From: Halomonas faecis
GTDB lineage: Bacteria > Pseudomonadota > Gammaproteobacteria > Pseudomonadales > Halomonadaceae
Assembly (NCBI RefSeq): GCF_010993975.1
Contig: NZ_JAACZO010000058.1
Location: forward strand, 124,001-188,000
DNA: 64,000 nt
Direction of reading: 5' to 3'
The position numbers and the translations under genes were made by a program. This document shows, in pieces, positions 1 to 8,557 of the stretch. The notes under the pieces are model-generated. The model did no database searches and was not told the DNA's origin. It saw nothing but the letters and a program-made list of their open reading frames with translations. Positions within the stretch are counted from its first letter, which is position 1, and each line of letters opens with the position of its first letter.

Positions 1-2043
1 GATCTGACCCCGAAAAATCGCGAATTGCTCGCCGAGCGCGATCGCCTGCAGGAGCGGTTGGATACCTGGCATCGCGAGAATCCCGGTCCCGTGCGCGACA
101 TGACCGCCTACCGCGGCTTTCTCGAAGAGATCGGTTATCTGGTCGAAGCCCCGGCCAGGGTCGAGGTCACTACCGCCAATGTCGACCGCGAGGTCGCCGT
201 GCAGGCCGGCCCTCAGCTGGTGGTGCCGGTCAGCAATGCCCGCTATGCCCTGAACGCCGCCAACGCGCGTTGGGGTAGCCTCTACGACGCTCTCTACGGC
301 ACCGATGTCATCCCCGAGGACGGTGGTGCCGAGAAGACCGCCGACTACAACCCCAAGCGTGGCGAGAAAGTGATCGCCTACGCTCGCGGCGTGCTCGACC
401 GCGCCGCCCCTCTGGCCACCGGTTCGCACCGCGATGCCGTCAAGTATGCGTTGCGCGATGGCCACCTGGTGGTGACCCTTGAGGGCGGTCGTGAGACCGG
501 CCTCAAGGTGCCGGGCAAGCTGGTCGGCTATCGGGGCGATGCCGCCAGTCCCGAGGCGATCCTGCTGGCCAACCACGACCTGCATCTCGAGATCCAGATC
601 GATCCGAGCCATCCCATCGGCAAGACGGACCCGGCCGGTGTCAAGGATCTACTGGTCGAGGCAGCGCTGACCGCCATCATGGACTGCGAGGATTCCGTGG
701 CGGCGGTGGATGCCGAGGACAAGGTCGGCGTCTATGCCAATTGGCTGGGGCTGATGAAGGGCGACCTCAGCGAGGAGGTATCTAAGGGCGGCAAGACCTT
801 CACCCGCCGCTTGCACGCCGACCGCACCTACACCACGCCCGACGGCGGCAGCCTGACCGTGCCCGGCCGGTCGCTGATGTTCGTGCGCAACGTCGGCCAT
901 CTGATGACCACCCCGGCGGTGCTCGATGCCGACGGCAACGAGCTGCCGGAGGGTATCCTCGATGGCGTGGTCACCGGTCTGCTCGCGTTGCACGACCTCA
1001 AGAAGGGGACGAAGGACCCGCGTAACTCCCGCGAGGGCTCCGTCTACATCGTCAAGCCGAAGATGCATGGCCCCAAGGAAGTCGCCTTCTCGAGTGAACT
1101 GTTCGGGCGCATCGAGGACATCCTCGGCATGGCCCGCGATACCCTCAAGATGGGCATCATGGACGAAGAGCGCCGTACCACCGTCAATCTCAAGGCGTGC
1201 ATTGCCGAGGCGACCTCGCGGGTGGTGTTCATCAACACTGGCTTCCTCGACCGCACCGGCGACGAGATGCATACCGCCATGGAGGCGGGCTCGATGATCC
1301 GCAAGGGCGACATGAAGCATGCCGCCTGGATCCAGGCCTATGAGAAGAGTAACGTTCAGGTCGGGCTGGCCTGCGGCCTGCGCGGCCACGCCCAGATCGG
1401 CAAGGGCATGTGGGCCATGCCCGACCTGATGGCGGCCATGCTCGAGCAGAAGATCGGCCACCCCAAGGCTGGCGCCAACACCGCTTGGGTGCCTTCTCCC
1501 ACCGCTGCGGCCCTGCACGCCTTGCACTACCACCAGGTGGACGTCAGCGAGGTGCAGCGTGAGCTGGAAGCCCAGGGCGAACCGGATTACTTGGCTGACC
1601 TGCTCAGCGTGCCGGTGGCCGAGAGCCCCGACTGGAGCGACGAAGAAATCCAGCAGGAGCTCGACAACAACTGCCAGGGCATTCTCGGCTACGTGGTACG
1701 CTGGGTCGAGCACGGTGTGGGTTGCTCCAAGGTGCCGGACATCCACGACGTGGGGCTGATGGAGGACCGCGCCACCTTGCGGATCTCCAGCCAGCACATC
1801 GCCAACTGGCTGCACCATGGCGTGGTCGACGCCGAGCGCGTGCGCGAGACTCTCGAACGCATGGCCAAGGTGGTCGACGAGCAGAACGCCGGCGATCCCG
1901 ACTACACGCCGATGAGCGCCGATTATGCGGCTTCCACGGCCTTCCAGGCGGCCAGCGACCTGATCTTCAAGGGCCGCGAGCAGCCCGCTGGTTACACCGA
2001 GCCGCTGCTGCACCATTGGCGAGCCGTTCACAAGGCGAAATGA
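1..2043 (+). CDS. glcB: Malate synthase G (5' truncated by window edge)
   Basis: Condenses glyoxylate with acetyl-CoA to malate in the glyoxylate shunt or glycolate use. The reading frame is open from base 1 (the first codons read [14 protein letters not shown]), so the start lies upstream; compared with the E. coli GlcB sequence as I remember it, about 44 residues are missing. The rest follows the family closely: [28 protein letters not shown], the acidic [14 protein letters not shown] stretch, [10 protein letters not shown] with the active-site Arg, [17 protein letters not shown] and the C-terminal SSQHIANWL. The length and the multi-domain G form separate it from the shorter isoform A. A GC-rich hairpin follows at 2108-2131. 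The TTG at position 25 is not a real start. Confidence 0.96.
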   Translation, partial: DLTPKNRELLAERDRLQERLDTWHRENPGPVRDMTAYRGFLEEIGYLVEAPARVEVTTANVDREVAVQAGPQLVVPVSNARYALNAANARWGSLYDALYGTDVIPEDGGAEKTADYNPKRGEKVIAYARGVLDRAAPLATGSHRDAVKYALRDGHLVVTLEGGRETGLKVPGKLVGYRGDAASPEAILLANHDLHLEIQIDPSHPIGKTDPAGVKDLLVEAALTAIMDCEDSVAAVDAEDKVGVYANWLGLMKGDLSEEVSKGGKTFTRRLHADRTYTTPDGGSLTVPGRSLMFVRNVGHLMTTPAVLDADGNELPEGILDGVVTGLLALHDLKKGTKDPRNSREGSVYIVKPKMHGPKEVAFSSELFGRIEDILGMARDTLKMGIMDEERRTTVNLKACIAEATSRVVFINTGFLDRTGDEMHTAMEAGSMIRKGDMKHAAWIQAYEKSNVQVGLACGLRGHAQIGKGMWAMPDLMAAMLEQKIGHPKAGANTAWVPSPTAAALHALHYHQVDVSEVQRELEAQGEPDYLADLLSVPVAESPDWSDEEIQQELDNNCQGILGYVVRWVEHGVGCSKVPDIHDVGLMEDRATLRISSQHIANWLHHGVVDAERVRETLERMAKVVDEQNAGDPDYTPMSADYAASTAFQAASDLIFKGREQPAGYTEPLLHHWRAVHKAK

Positions 2044-2107
2044 TCAGCCACGGGCCACGGGCTGTGAGTGGCGAGTCATACTGACGCTCGTCGCTCGTAA
2101 CGAGATG

Positions 2108-2131
2108 CGCCCCGGGTACCCGCCCGGGGCG
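2108..2131 (+). terminator. Hairpin after glcB
   Basis: CGCCCCGGG and CCCGGGGCG form a perfect 9-bp stem around a six-base loop, 64 bases after the glcB stop. Only a weak T-rich tail (gtgttg) follows, so it may stabilise the 3' end rather than terminate efficiently. Confidence 0.5.
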
Positions 2132-2192
2132 TGTTGCGCTATGGTCAGCCGTCAGGCACCGATAACCACAACCCGCTGCCAGGAGCGCGCCG

Positions 2193-2606
2193 ATGACCGT
2201 GATGACCGCCGCCGCCATCGAGGATTTTCTCGACGAGGTCTTTCCCCAGCGTATCGGCACCATCGAAGGTGTCGACGAGATGTGTGCCACCATGAGCCTG
2301 GCCATCGAGGACGAGCACCTGCGTCCCGGTGCCAGCGTCTCGGGGCCGACCCTGATGGGACTGGCCGACGTCTGCCTCTACGTGGCGATCCTGGCGCAGA
2401 TCGGGCCGGAGCCCATGGCCGTGACCAGCGATCTGCATTGCCGTTTCCTGCGTCGCCCGCGCGGCGATCGCGACATCATTGCCAATGCGCGCATTCTCAA
2501 GCTGGGACGTCGCCTGGCGGTGGGCGAGGTGCAACTCTTCTCCGCCGGCCATGAAGCGCCAGTGGCGCTGGTCACCGCCACCTATGCGCTGCCGGACCCG
2601 GAGTGA
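2193..2606 (+). CDS. PaaI-type hotdog thioesterase
   Basis: A 137-residue single hotdog-fold protein, the usual size for the PaaI/YdiI acyl-CoA thioesterase group. The central stretch GPTLMGLADVCLYVAIL carries the conserved Gly and an acidic residue (GLAD) on the long helix, followed by a beta-sheet with SDLHCRFLRRPRGDRD and a C-terminal VALVTATYALP strand. The substrate cannot be read from the sequence. An AGGAG ribosome site lies just before the ATG. The gene stands alone on the plus strand between glcB and a convergent DUF423 gene; an inverted-repeat element starts four bases after its stop. Confidence 0.8.
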   Translation: MTVMTAAAIEDFLDEVFPQRIGTIEGVDEMCATMSLAIEDEHLRPGASVSGPTLMGLADVCLYVAILAQIGPEPMAVTSDLHCRFLRRPRGDRDIIANARILKLGRRLAVGEVQLFSAGHEAPVALVTATYALPDPE

Positions 2607-2610
2607 GGGG

Positions 2611-2764
2611 AAGCACTGCACAAATGTCTGCGCGGGCAAATCGCTGCGTTGCGCGGTGCTGGTGCGCCAGCCCGGTCGGAATCCTCACCTATACCCCATA
2701 GGCTCCGTTTCCTGCGCTCCGTGCGCCTTGCGATTCACTCCGCTCGCCGATTTGTTCAGCGCTT
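2611..2764. repeat. 154-bp imperfect inverted-repeat element
   Basis: This stretch fills the gap between two convergent genes. The left end AAGCACTGCACAAATG resembles the reverse complement of the right end (AAGCGCTGAACAAATC), and the similarity continues inward to an AATCGC box near 2638 on the left and its complement near 2731 on the right. No convincing reading frame is present. The ends lie four bases after one stop codon and one base before the other. It looks like a MITE-like or palindromic dispersed repeat; membership of a family cannot be shown from one copy. Confidence 0.55.
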
Positions 2765-2765
2765 C

Positions 2766-3149
2766 CTAAGGCGAGCGCCTCCGCCACACGCACACCAGTA
2801 GCGCCAACCACCCAGCGATCAGCAAGAGCCCGCCGAACGGGGTGACGAGCCCCAACCCTCCCCGCCCGCCCGTCAAGGCGAGCCCATAGAGCGAGCCGGA
2901 GAAGAGCCCGATTCCCACTGTCCAAAACAACAGCACCAGGCGCTGCCCTGTCAGAGGCGTGGCGGCACGCCACCCCAGCACGGCGAGCATTGCCAGAGTG
3001 TGCCACGCCTGGTAGCGCACGCCGGTCTCGAAGGCGGCGGCGAGGCGCGGCGCTAACTGACCCTCCAGGGCATGGGCGCCAAAGGCGCCGGCAATGACGG
3101 TCAGCGCCCCGGAAAGCGCTGCGAGGCTCCACCACAGTCGGTCGTGCAT
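2766..3149 (-). CDS. DUF423 inner membrane protein (YgdD-like)
   Basis: A 127-residue protein of the DUF423 family, about the usual length. The N-terminal segment LAALSGALTVIAGAFGAHAL with GAFGAHAL is the family signature, followed by about three more hydrophobic helices (near residues 45-65, 70-92 and 98-118), so four membrane spans in all. The function of the family is not established. The ATG at 3149 is preferred over upstream in-frame starts because GAGGAGCGAAC precedes it with good spacing. It converges on the thioesterase gene and diverges from thiS, with about 97 bases between the starts. Confidence 0.85.
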   Translation of the reverse strand: MHDRLWWSLAALSGALTVIAGAFGAHALEGQLAPRLAAAFETGVRYQAWHTLAMLAVLGWRAATPLTGQRLVLLFWTVGIGLFSGSLYGLALTGGRGGLGLVTPFGGLLLIAGWLALLVCVWRRRSP

Positions 3150-3203
3150 GTTCGCTCCTCGCTTGGCTTTGCCGTTACCGTACCCTGCTGCATCGCGAGC
3201 GGC

Positions 3204-3209
3204 TACAAT
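3204..3209 (+). promoter_or_regulatory. Possible -10 box upstream of thiS
   Basis: TACAAT lies 38 bases before the thiS start in the divergent gap. No good -35 hexamer is visible at normal spacing, so this is a weak call. Confidence 0.25.
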
Positions 3210-3246
3210 GTGGGCCCGCAACAATGGTCAACGTAGAGAGGACGCC

Positions 3247-3447
3247 ATGCAGATCCAGCTCAACGGCGAAGCCCGCGACCTGGTAGCCGGCCTCACGGTG
3301 GCGCAGCTGCTCGACGAGCTGGGCCTTGCCGGCCAGCGTATTGCCGTGGAACGCAACGAAGAGATCGTGCCCAAGAGCGAGCATGCTGCCACCCAACTGG
3401 CCGAGGGCGACCGTCTGGAGATCGTCCACGCCATCGGCGGTGGCTGA
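3247..3447 (+). CDS. thiS: Sulfur carrier protein ThiS
   Basis: A 66-residue ubiquitin-like protein that carries sulfur as a C-terminal thiocarboxylate for building the thiazole ring of thiamine. It starts MQIQLNGEARDL, has the typical LTVAQLLDELGL helix and ends IVHAIGGG, the Gly-Gly tail that is adenylated and sulfurated. The length is standard. An AGAGAGGA ribosome site precedes the ATG. thiG follows 54 bases downstream on the same strand, so the two are probably cotranscribed. No CTGAGA-type TPP riboswitch element is seen in the short upstream gap. Confidence 0.95.
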   Translation: MQIQLNGEARDLVAGLTVAQLLDELGLAGQRIAVERNEEIVPKSEHAATQLAEGDRLEIVHAIGGG

Positions 3448-3501
3448 GCGTATGCCCACGGCGCTAGACCCTTGACCCTGAACCGATAGAAGGCAACTTC
3501 G

Positions 3502-4299
3502 ATGACCGATTTCATCCAGGACCAGCCGCTGCGTATCGCCGGCCAGGCGTTCACTTCGCGGCTGCTGGTCGGCACTGGCAAATACCGGGATTTCGACGAG
3601 ACCGCCGAGGCCGTGACCGCCTCCGGTGCCGAGATCGTCACTTTTGCGGTGCGTCGCACCAACCTGGGCCAGGAGGCGGGCGAACCCAACCTGCTCGACG
3701 TGGTACCGCCCTCGCGCTTCACTCTGTTGCCCAACACCGCCGGCTGCTACACAGCCAAGGATGCCGTACGCACCTGCAAGCTGGCTCGCGAGCTGCTCGA
3801 CGGCCACAAGCTGGTCAAGCTGGAGGTGCTGGGCGATACGTCAACCCTCTACCCCAACGTGGTCGAGACGCTCAGCGCCGCCGAGGAGCTCATCGCCGAC
3901 GGCTTCGAGGTCATGGTCTATACCAGCGACGACCCCATCGTCGCCCGCGAGCTGGAGCAGCTGGGTTGCTGTGCCATCATGCCGCTGGGCTCGCTGATCG
4001 GCTCCGGCCACGGCATCCAGAATCCGCACAATCTTGGCCTGATCATCGAGCAGGCCAAGGTGCCGGTGCTGGTGGATGCCGGCATCGGCACCGCCTCCGA
4101 CGCCGCGCTCGCCATGGAGCTCGGCTGCGACGGTGTGCTGATGAACTCGGCGATCGCCCATGCCCGCCAGCCGGTGCTGATGGCCAGCGCCATGAAGAAG
4201 GCCATCGAGGCGGGCCGCGAGGCCTTCCTGGCCGGGCGCATGCCGCGCCGCCAAACGGCCGACCCCTCTTCGCCCTTCGCCGGTCGTATCAACGGCTGA
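3502..4299 (+). CDS. thiG: Thiazole synthase ThiG
   Basis: Makes the thiazole phosphate of thiamine from deoxyxylulose 5-phosphate, dehydroglycine and the ThiS thiocarboxylate. The 265-residue TIM-barrel protein has the N-terminal [10 protein letters not shown], the Schiff-base lysine at about K106 in LVKLEVLGD, the phosphate-binding [15 protein letters not shown] loop and [20 protein letters not shown]. thiS precedes it and trmB follows 27 bases later on the same strand. thiD is at 17254 in this window; thiC, thiE and thiF are not seen. Confidence 0.96.
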   Translation: MTDFIQDQPLRIAGQAFTSRLLVGTGKYRDFDETAEAVTASGAEIVTFAVRRTNLGQEAGEPNLLDVVPPSRFTLLPNTAGCYTAKDAVRTCKLARELLDGHKLVKLEVLGDTSTLYPNVVETLSAAEELIADGFEVMVYTSDDPIVARELEQLGCCAIMPLGSLIGSGHGIQNPHNLGLIIEQAKVPVLVDAGIGTASDAALAMELGCDGVLMNSAIAHARQPVLMASAMKKAIEAGREAFLAGRMPRRQTADPSSPFAGRING

Positions 4300-4326
4300 T
4301 CCGTCTTCCGAGCTTCGAGCCTACGC

Positions 4327-5073
4327 ATGAATCCGTCGTCACACGACAGTCCCGAATCGACCACCGGCCCGGAAGGGCCCGACGCCCCGCTGCATCGACG
4401 CGGCATCAAGAGCTACGTGCTGCGCGCCGGGCGCATGACCCAGGCGCAGAAACGCGGCCTCGAGGAAGTCTGGCCGCGGCTCGGCTTGACGCTGGCCGAC
4501 GGCCGCCAGGACCTCGACGCTCTGTTCGGGCGCGTTGCCCCGCGGGTGGTGGAGATCGGTTTCGGCATGGGGGCTTCACTGGTCGAACAGGCCGAGCGCC
4601 ATCCGGAAACCGACTTCATCGGTATCGAGGTGCACATGCCGGGCGTCGGCAAGCTGCTCGACGAGGCCGACAAGCGCGGCCTGACCAACCTGCGCGTCTA
4701 CCGCGAGGATGCCGTGGCTGTGTTAGAGCAGTGCCTGCCCGAGGCAAGCCTCGACTCGGTGCAGCTCTATTTCCCCGATCCCTGGCCCAAGAAGAAGCAC
4801 CACAAGCGGCGCATCGTCCAGCCTGCCTTCGTGGCGCTGATTCGCACCCGCCTCAAGCCTGGCGGTACCCTGCACATGGCCACCGACTGGCAGGCCTATG
4901 CCGAGTGGATGGCCGAGGTGATGGAGGCCGCACCGGGCTTTGCCAACACGGCCACGGCCGAGACGGCGCCCTATGTACCGCGTCCCGCGTTCCGCCCGCT
5001 GACCAAGTTCGAAGCGCGCGGCGAGAAGCTGGGGCACGGCGTCTGGGATTTGATCTACCGCCGCATCGACTGA
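4327..5073 (+). CDS. trmB: tRNA (guanine-N7)-methyltransferase TrmB
   Basis: Methylates N7 of G46 in tRNA variable loops with S-adenosylmethionine. The 248-residue protein has the class I SAM motif VVEIGFGMG at about 74-82, [12 protein letters not shown] at about 98-108, the family signature [14 protein letters not shown] at 149-162, and a C-terminal [17 protein letters not shown]. The first 25 or so residues are a variable, Pro/Ser/Asp-rich extension. A trmB just downstream of thiG is a common gammaproteobacterial arrangement. Two hairpins with opposite orientation follow at 5101-5208. Confidence 0.96.
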   Translation: MNPSSHDSPESTTGPEGPDAPLHRRGIKSYVLRAGRMTQAQKRGLEEVWPRLGLTLADGRQDLDALFGRVAPRVVEIGFGMGASLVEQAERHPETDFIGIEVHMPGVGKLLDEADKRGLTNLRVYREDAVAVLEQCLPEASLDSVQLYFPDPWPKKKHHKRRIVQPAFVALIRTRLKPGGTLHMATDWQAYAEWMAEVMEAAPGFANTATAETAPYVPRPAFRPLTKFEARGEKLGHGVWDLIYRRID

Positions 5074-5100
5074 CCCTCTGTCAATGAGGGGGAGAAACCA

Positions 5101-5127
5101 AAAAAAGCGCCCTCGGGGAGAGGGCGC
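5101..5127 (-). terminator. Intrinsic terminator 1 for the AEC gene
   Basis: GCGCCCTC and GAGGGCGC (5107-5114 and 5120-5127) form a perfect 8-bp stem with a five-base loop. The plus strand has an A-run just before it, so on the minus strand the stem is followed by TTTTTT. It is the second of two terminators downstream of the minus-strand permease gene and may also cap trmB mRNA. Confidence 0.7.
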
Positions 5128-5181
5128 AGGCAAGACCCTGACCTTGCGAAGAGCAGCAATAAGGGGGCCGTGTGCCAAGGC

Positions 5182-5208
5182 AAAAAAAAGCGCCTCCAGG
5201 GGAGGCGC
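5182..5208 (-). terminator. Intrinsic terminator 2 for the AEC gene
   Basis: GCGCCTCC and GGAGGCGC (5190-5197 and 5201-5208) pair over eight bases, preceded on the plus strand by eight A, giving a minus-strand hairpin plus T8 tail. The sequences flanking it (gcgcaggcaagacc and caatgagggggagaaacca) are repeated beside terminator 1. Confidence 0.75.
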
Positions 5209-5273
5209 AGGCAAGACCGTGACTAGCAATGAGGGGGAGAAACCATAGCGAGAAACGCGACGCTTCCCGCATG

Positions 5274-5300
5274 GGTGTGGCGCCTCATCAACGCCACACC
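5274..5300. repeat. 9-bp inverted repeat near AEC gene end
   Basis: GGTGTGGCG and CGCCACACC are exact complements separated by nine bases. No T-tract follows on either strand. It lies between the permease stop and the two terminators and could be a third RNA hairpin on the minus transcript. Confidence 0.4.
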
Positions 5301-5354
5301 TCTAATGTAGTGCTTCTCATTTGCGACGTCAACACAAATACGAATATTTTTTGT

Positions 5355-6272
5355 TTATCCGCCGGCCAGCCGTAGCCAGAGAGGCAAGGTGAACATGGCG
5401 AGCAGTGTCTGGCCGGTGATCAGCGCCGCCATCAGCTCGCTATCGCCACCCAACTGGCGAGCCAGGATGTAGGCGGAGGTAGCGGTGGGCAGCGCCGCGA
5501 AGAGCAATGCCACGTCGCGGCTGACCGGGTCGAGCCCGGCGACCCATGCCAGGAGCAGCACCATGGCGGGAAGTACGACCAGCTTGACGAGATTGGCGAC
5601 CCAGACGCCCCGGTCGTGGCGTATCAACGCCTGAGGTCGCAGAGCCACGCCCACGGCCACCAGACCCAACGGCAGGGCAGCGCGCCCCAGCAGTTCCACC
5701 GTCGCTTGACTCCAGCCGGGCAGGCCGACTCCGGAGAGGTTCAGGGCGATGCCGGCCAGGCAGGCGAGAATCAGCGGATTGCGCACCAGAGCGGCCAGGC
5801 TCTTACCCAGGCTCGAGGAACCGAGGGTGCCGGCGGCAATGAAGCAGAGCACGCACAAGACGTTGATCACCGGCACCATCAGGGCCACGGCGACGGCGGC
5901 GACCGTGGCCCCGGGCGCGCCGTGAAGCGCCGCGGCGCCGGCCACACCGACATAGGTATTGAAACGGATCGCTCCCTGGAAGAGCGAGGTGAAGGTAGCG
6001 CCATCCGGGGCGAGCCGATGGCGAAGGCGCCACAGAACCACGGAGAAAACTAGAAGGGCACCCAGCAGCACGGCGGCGAGACGTCCGATGGGTACCTGCG
6101 AGACGTTGGCCGTGGCCAGGGTGGCGACCAGCATGGCGGGAAACAGCAGGTAATAGATCAGCCGCTCCAGCTGCGGCCAGAAATCGCCCCCCGGCTGCTT
6201 GAGCCGACCCAGCAGTGCGCCGAGCAGGATCAGCAGAAACAGTGGGCCCAGTGCGCCGGCCACGTCAGTCAT
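5355..6272 (-). CDS. AEC-family (auxin efflux carrier-like) transporter
   Basis: A 305-residue integral membrane protein with about ten hydrophobic helices in two five-helix halves, as in the AEC family of small organic acid or amino acid permeases. It opens with LGPLFLLILLGALLGRL and has the conserved RFNTYVGVA and NPLILACLAGIALN regions; the last helices contain LPTATSAYILARQLGGD. The substrate is not predictable. The ATG at 6272 is chosen over the upstream in-frame start because AGGGAGGT lies four bases before it. It is a single gene with its own pair of terminators. Confidence 0.88.
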   Translation of the reverse strand: MTDVAGALGPLFLLILLGALLGRLKQPGGDFWPQLERLIYYLLFPAMLVATLATANVSQVPIGRLAAVLLGALLVFSVVLWRLRHRLAPDGATFTSLFQGAIRFNTYVGVAGAAALHGAPGATVAAVAVALMVPVINVLCVLCFIAAGTLGSSSLGKSLAALVRNPLILACLAGIALNLSGVGLPGWSQATVELLGRAALPLGLVAVGVALRPQALIRHDRGVWVANLVKLVVLPAMVLLLAWVAGLDPVSRDVALLFAALPTATSAYILARQLGGDSELMAALITGQTLLAMFTLPLWLRLAGG

Positions 6273-6346
6273 CGCTACCTCCCTGTTGTATCGTCTGGTC
6301 GATTTCGCCTGCGACAACCGTCCGCGTTCAGCGGCCGGCCAATGCT

Positions 6347-6358
6347 GATAAGCTTATC
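6347..6358. promoter_or_regulatory. 12-bp perfect palindrome in divergent gap
   Basis: GATAAGCTTATC is an exact 12-base palindrome in the 123-base region between the divergent AEC permease and FixH-like genes. A regulator site is possible, but no binding protein is suggested by the neighbours. Confidence 0.35.
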
Positions 6359-6395
6359 GTCCATTCTCGTTCATTGAAGGGCTGCTGCCGCTGCC

Positions 6396-6908
6396 ATGAA
6401 TCTCCCCTCGTTGCCTTCGTTGCGCTCTTCGGGGTTGCCGACCTTGCGTTTACTGGCCGTGGCGACTCTGGTGGCACTGTCCACGGCGCTGTGGTATCTG
6501 GTATCGCACCAGTTGCGCGATGAGTCCGACATCCGGTGGTTTTCCGCCCCCCCGAACTGTGACTTGCATCGTGCGCCCTGCACGGTGACGCTGGGGGAGC
6601 ACGGTTTCCTCGAACTCACGGCGATGGCCGACGGTCGTATCCAGGCGCTCGAGCCCTTGCCGTTGACGGTGGCCGTGGAGGGGGTGGAAGCCCGTTCCGT
6701 GCGTGTCGACCTGGTCGGCCGCGACATGGACATGGGGCTGCATCGCTTTCCCCTCGAGTGGCAGGCCGATGGACGTTTCCACGGCGAAGGACAGGTGCCG
6801 ATCTGTACCGAAGCGCGGATGGACTGGCAGGCTCGAGTGGTGGTGGAAACCTCAGATGGCCGCCTGGGCGGTCGATTCGATTTCACGGTGGAGCGAAGCA
6901 CGCCATGA
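6396..6908 (+). CDS. Membrane-anchored FixH-like protein, SCO partner
   Basis: A 170-residue protein of uncertain family. One N-terminal hydrophobic segment (about residues 18-36) anchors a periplasmic domain predicted to be mainly beta. Visible features are the cysteine pair in NCDLHRAPC (C55, C62), a Met-rich MDMGLHRF motif at 111-118, and C137 in VPICTEARMDW. The Met motif followed by a beta-strand-rich tail resembles the FixH/YtkA type fold linked to copper delivery. The stop overlaps the start of the SCO gene by four bases (ATGA), so the two are translationally coupled and probably act together in copper insertion. The assignment to FixH is tentative. Confidence 0.6.
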   Translation: MNLPSLPSLRSSGLPTLRLLAVATLVALSTALWYLVSHQLRDESDIRWFSAPPNCDLHRAPCTVTLGEHGFLELTAMADGRIQALEPLPLTVAVEGVEARSVRVDLVGRDMDMGLHRFPLEWQADGRFHGEGQVPICTEARMDWQARVVVETSDGRLGGRFDFTVERSTP

Positions 6909-7498
6909 CACGTAAGGCACTCTTGGCAGCATTCGTGCTGCTGGTCGCGACCCTGGCAGTGGGGGCCTATGCCTGGTATCAGCAGCAGACCGGGCAGGGT
7001 GACGAGCCGTTGGGCGGTCCGGTGGAACTGCCTTCTACGCAGGGGGGCTTCTCGCTCGACCAGCTCGAGGCGGATCAACTGGCGGTGATCTTCTTCGGCT
7101 ACACGCAGTGCCCGGACGTCTGTCCCATGAACATGGCGGTGATGCGCCAGGTGATGCAAAGCCTCGACGAGAGCCAGCGTCGACGCATCGTGCCGGTGAT
7201 GATCTCGGTGGACCCGGAGCGCGACAGCCTGGAGCGCCTCGCTGAGTACGTCGGCAACTTCGGCGAGTCGTTCATCGGCGCCACCGGCTCCCTCGAGCAG
7301 CTCGAGGATATTGCCGACCGCTACGGCGTGGTGTGGCGCCGTGTCGAGACGCCGGATTCGGCGATGGGCTACACCGTCGACCATACGGCGTCGCTGTTCC
7401 TGGTCGATCGCCATGGCGAAATCCAGCGGCGCGTGCTCTACTCGCCGACCTCCGGGGCGTTGCAGGCAGCGGTGGAGGAGGCCTTGGCCAGCGGTTGA
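6905..7498 (+). CDS. SCO1/SenC-family copper chaperone
   Basis: A 197-residue thioredoxin-fold protein anchored by an N-terminal helix (about 5-25). It has the copper-binding CPDVC (C69, C73) and the distal histidine H160 in YTVDHTASLFLVD, so all three expected ligands are present. SCO proteins deliver copper to the CuA site of cytochrome oxidase or act as thiol reductants for it. It overlaps the FixH-like gene by four bases and ends two bases before a convergent depolymerase gene. No oxidase subunit gene is in the window. Confidence 0.93.
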   Translation: MTRKALLAAFVLLVATLAVGAYAWYQQQTGQGDEPLGGPVELPSTQGGFSLDQLEADQLAVIFFGYTQCPDVCPMNMAVMRQVMQSLDESQRRRIVPVMISVDPERDSLERLAEYVGNFGESFIGATGSLEQLEDIADRYGVVWRRVETPDSAMGYTVDHTASLFLVDRHGEIQRRVLYSPTSGALQAAVEEALASG

Positions 7499-7500
7499 CC

Positions 7501-8550
7501 TCACGGCGAAGCGGGCGCTTCCATCAGCCGCTCGAGCATGGCGATCAGCGCTGACACCTGAGTGCCTTGCCGGGTGTCATGCAGCGGGTGAAGCTGCCAG
7601 GTGCTCTCGGCGAACCCCCACCAGTCCCAGCATCCCTGAGGATTGGCTAGGCTGGTCTCCGCCTGGGGATAGAGCACCACACGGTCATTGGCGGCTGCCC
7701 AGGCGTTGAGCCCAGTGTGACGCACGAAGGCCTCGCCGATCTGTTCCGCCCCCATGGCACAGCCATGTAACGCCAGGGTGAGGTCGCAGCCGCCGTCTTG
7801 GCAGCTGTCCGGCACGTACAGGTACCCGGTATCGGCTAGCCCCCTGGCCCCGAACTCTGCCTGATCGAACGCCAGTAGTTCCCCAGCGTTTGCCGTCTTC
7901 TCGGTCGGCGCGGTCAGGTCGCCATGCAGCCAGCTCAGTGCCGTGCCGGCCAGGTCCGTGTCGCAGGCCAGCAGGTGGGTGCCGCCGCCGCGCTGGCAGT
8001 CGCCGAGCTGCTCCGGCGGGATGTCGCGATCCTGGGTACGTATCGGCCATCCATGGCCAGTGGCCGAGGCGTGTTGGTGGAGCAACTGCTCATCGGGATC
8101 GGCCAGCCAGTCGCTGAGCTGTGTGGCCAGGGCTTCGCCGAGCGTGGGATCGACCACGTCATCGTCGTTGCCGTGCCAGACGAAGGCGCGCAAGTCGGCG
8201 AAGGCAGCATCGCTGCCTACCAGGTCGCGGGCCTGGTAGTCGCGGCGGCGGCGCGCCAGGGCGTCCAGGTCCGGAGGGCCATCGCGGGTGTCCATGCACT
8301 GCCCCAGAGCTTGCCCCAGGCTGCCTTCGGCGCAGCTCCACGGTCCCGCGGCAAGCACGCCAAGCCCGGAGAAACGCGACGGCCAGGCCACCGCCAGTTG
8401 AGTGGCCATGTAACCGCCGGAAGAAATGCCGATCACGCTGACGGCAGTGTCGTTCAGGGCCAGCGGGGGCAGGTCGTCAGGGCGCTCATCACCCCAGGCA
8501 TGGCCTACGGTGGCCACCAGGGTGGCGGCGAGGAGTGTCGCGGTTCGCAT
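7501..8550 (-). CDS. Exported PHB depolymerase, type 2 catalytic domain
   Basis: A 349-residue protein with a signal peptide (about 1-18, ending VGHA), so active in the periplasm or outside. The lipase box is G-I-S-S-G at 41-45, with likely acid D134 in GNDDDVVDP and histidine H166 in TGHGWP. The LALHGCAMG oxyanion-hole region and NPQGCWDWWGF, both typical of PHB depolymerases, lie in the C-terminal half, after the lipase box. That order is the one described for type 2 (permuted) depolymerase catalytic domains. No linker or substrate-binding domain follows, which fits a periplasmic enzyme or an oligomer hydrolase. Halomonas-type bacteria store PHB, so the role is plausible. Confidence 0.8.
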   Translation of the reverse strand: MRTATLLAATLVATVGHAWGDERPDDLPPLALNDTAVSVIGISSGGYMATQLAVAWPSRFSGLGVLAAGPWSCAEGSLGQALGQCMDTRDGPPDLDALARRRRDYQARDLVGSDAAFADLRAFVWHGNDDDVVDPTLGEALATQLSDWLADPDEQLLHQHASATGHGWPIRTQDRDIPPEQLGDCQRGGGTHLLACDTDLAGTALSWLHGDLTAPTEKTANAGELLAFDQAEFGARGLADTGYLYVPDSCQDGGCDLTLALHGCAMGAEQIGEAFVRHTGLNAWAAANDRVVLYPQAETSLANPQGCWDWWGFAESTWQLHPLHDTRQGTQVSALIAMLERLMEAPASP

Positions 8551-8557
8551 TGGCGGT

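Noticed and set aside
649..2031. Long open frame antisense to malate synthase (460 codons)
   Set aside because: It is a shadow frame in GC-rich DNA; its Val/His/Gly-rich protein matches no family and glcB is certain.
3150..3246. TPP riboswitch upstream of thiS
   Set aside because: The gap is short and lacks the CTGAGA thi-box core.
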